Origin: Adineta vaga | Lineage: Eukaryota; Rotifera | Direction: 5' to 3' | Length of the DNA stretch: 64,000 bases | Assembly (NCBI GenBank): GCA_021613535.1 | Contig: CP075496.1 | Coordinates: 5,828,001 to 5,892,000 of the forward strand | Program-made: the position numbers and the translations under genes | The notes under the pieces: generated by a model | What the model was told of the DNA's origin: nothing | The model's database searches: none | What the model saw: the letters and a program-made list of their open reading frames with translations, nothing else | Shown: positions 63,705-64,000 of the stretch, piece by piece | Layout of the letters: the number at the start of each line of letters is the position of its first letter | Numbering within the stretch: the stretch's first letter is position 1

Positions 63705-64000
63705 TTATTTATCAATTAACGTTCCTCGAATGTTAGCACGTTTCGTTTCTTGTTCACGTCGTACAGCCTAGAGAAGAGAAATCATTCAGTAAGACATCAA
63801 TTATATATATACATATACATACTTCTTCGATTGCTTTTCGTTTATTCATGCCTTTGCGTTCAAATTGTTTTTCAATAACTCGTGCATTTTGTGTATAAGA
63901 ATTGGCTATTTCTCTTGCTTCTAATTCTTCTTCTTCTTCATCTAACGTTGATACTGTCACTGATGATGTCTTTCCACGATCTTCACGTTTTATATTTTTA
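63705..64000 (-). CDS. 3' end of an unrecognised charged coiled-coil gene (partial)
   Basis: On the minus strand an exon from the window edge to 63823 joins one at 63767-63705. Together they encode an acidic-basic helical end: [40 protein letters not shown], then [20 protein letters not shown] and a stop at 63705-63707. The rest is outside the window. I do not recognise the protein. The stop is only 64 bases from the end of the giant gene, tail to tail. Confidence 0.65.

Noticed and set aside
1-64000. tRNA, rRNA or CRISPR features
   Set aside because: No B-box plus A-box pair with a cloverleaf, no rRNA-like GC-rich conserved block, and no regularly spaced identical repeats were seen.

Overview
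The window is animal nuclear DNA. It is AT-rich, and its genes are split by many short GT-AG introns, mostly 40-70 bases. Proteins such as ATG7, MDH1, LACTB2, a glutamate transporter, CEP97 and an NHL beta-propeller protein are typical of metazoans. A microRNA cluster of the miR-36 and miR-279 families points to a protostome. The very short introns, splice acceptors sitting a few bases before several start codons (as expected for spliced-leader trans-splicing) and the expanded GPCR, NHL and hydrolase repertoire make a bdelloid rotifer my best inference. That species call is an inference and is not proven by any one sequence here.

Layout, left to right. 1-97: possible 5' end of an unrecognised minus-strand gene. 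1035-1328: SH3BGRL-like small protein, followed 155 bases later on the same strand by ATG7 (1484-4835, 17 exons). 6270-8485 (-): SLC1-family glutamate transporter, 11 exons. 8486-11758: intergenic, with a TA microsatellite and a candidate structured RNA. 11759-13326 (-): secreted alpha/beta hydrolase. 14103-14592 (-): four microRNA hairpins, three miR-36-like and one miR-279-like. 16822-18540 (-): CCDC113/CCDC96-type ciliary coiled-coil protein, divergent from CEP97 (18970-23191, +, 19 exons), which carries an extra C-terminal fibronectin-III-like domain. 23445-25218 (-): DUF229 sulfatase-like membrane protein. 25219-29842: no gene seen. 29843-30982 (+): SLC35A4-like nucleotide-sugar transporter family member. 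31.6-34.5 kb: two degraded pseudogenes. 35022-35924 (-): intronless rhodopsin-type GPCR. 36945-39934 (+): NHL-repeat protein. 40.2-40.8 kb: fold-back inverted repeat. 41858-42972 (+): multi-pass membrane protein. 43992-45355 (+): cytosolic malate dehydrogenase, followed at 45572-47287 by LACTB2. 47603-47803: two-copy tandem repeat. 48200-63640 (+): one giant gene for an unrecognised coiled-coil protein of roughly 4,300 residues. 63705-64000 (-): 3' end of another gene.

For ATG7, SLC1, the hydrolase, CCDC113, CEP97, DUF229, SLC35A4, NHL, MDH1 and LACTB2 I joined exons by hand. In each case the summed exon length is a multiple of three and the frame is open throughout, so these models are well supported apart from exact ends of UTRs. 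The most notable features are the miR-279/miR-36 cluster, the CEP97-FN3 architecture next to a divergent ciliary gene, the giant coiled-coil gene, and the pairs SH3BGRL-ATG7 and MDH1-LACTB2, which look like trans-spliced operons.
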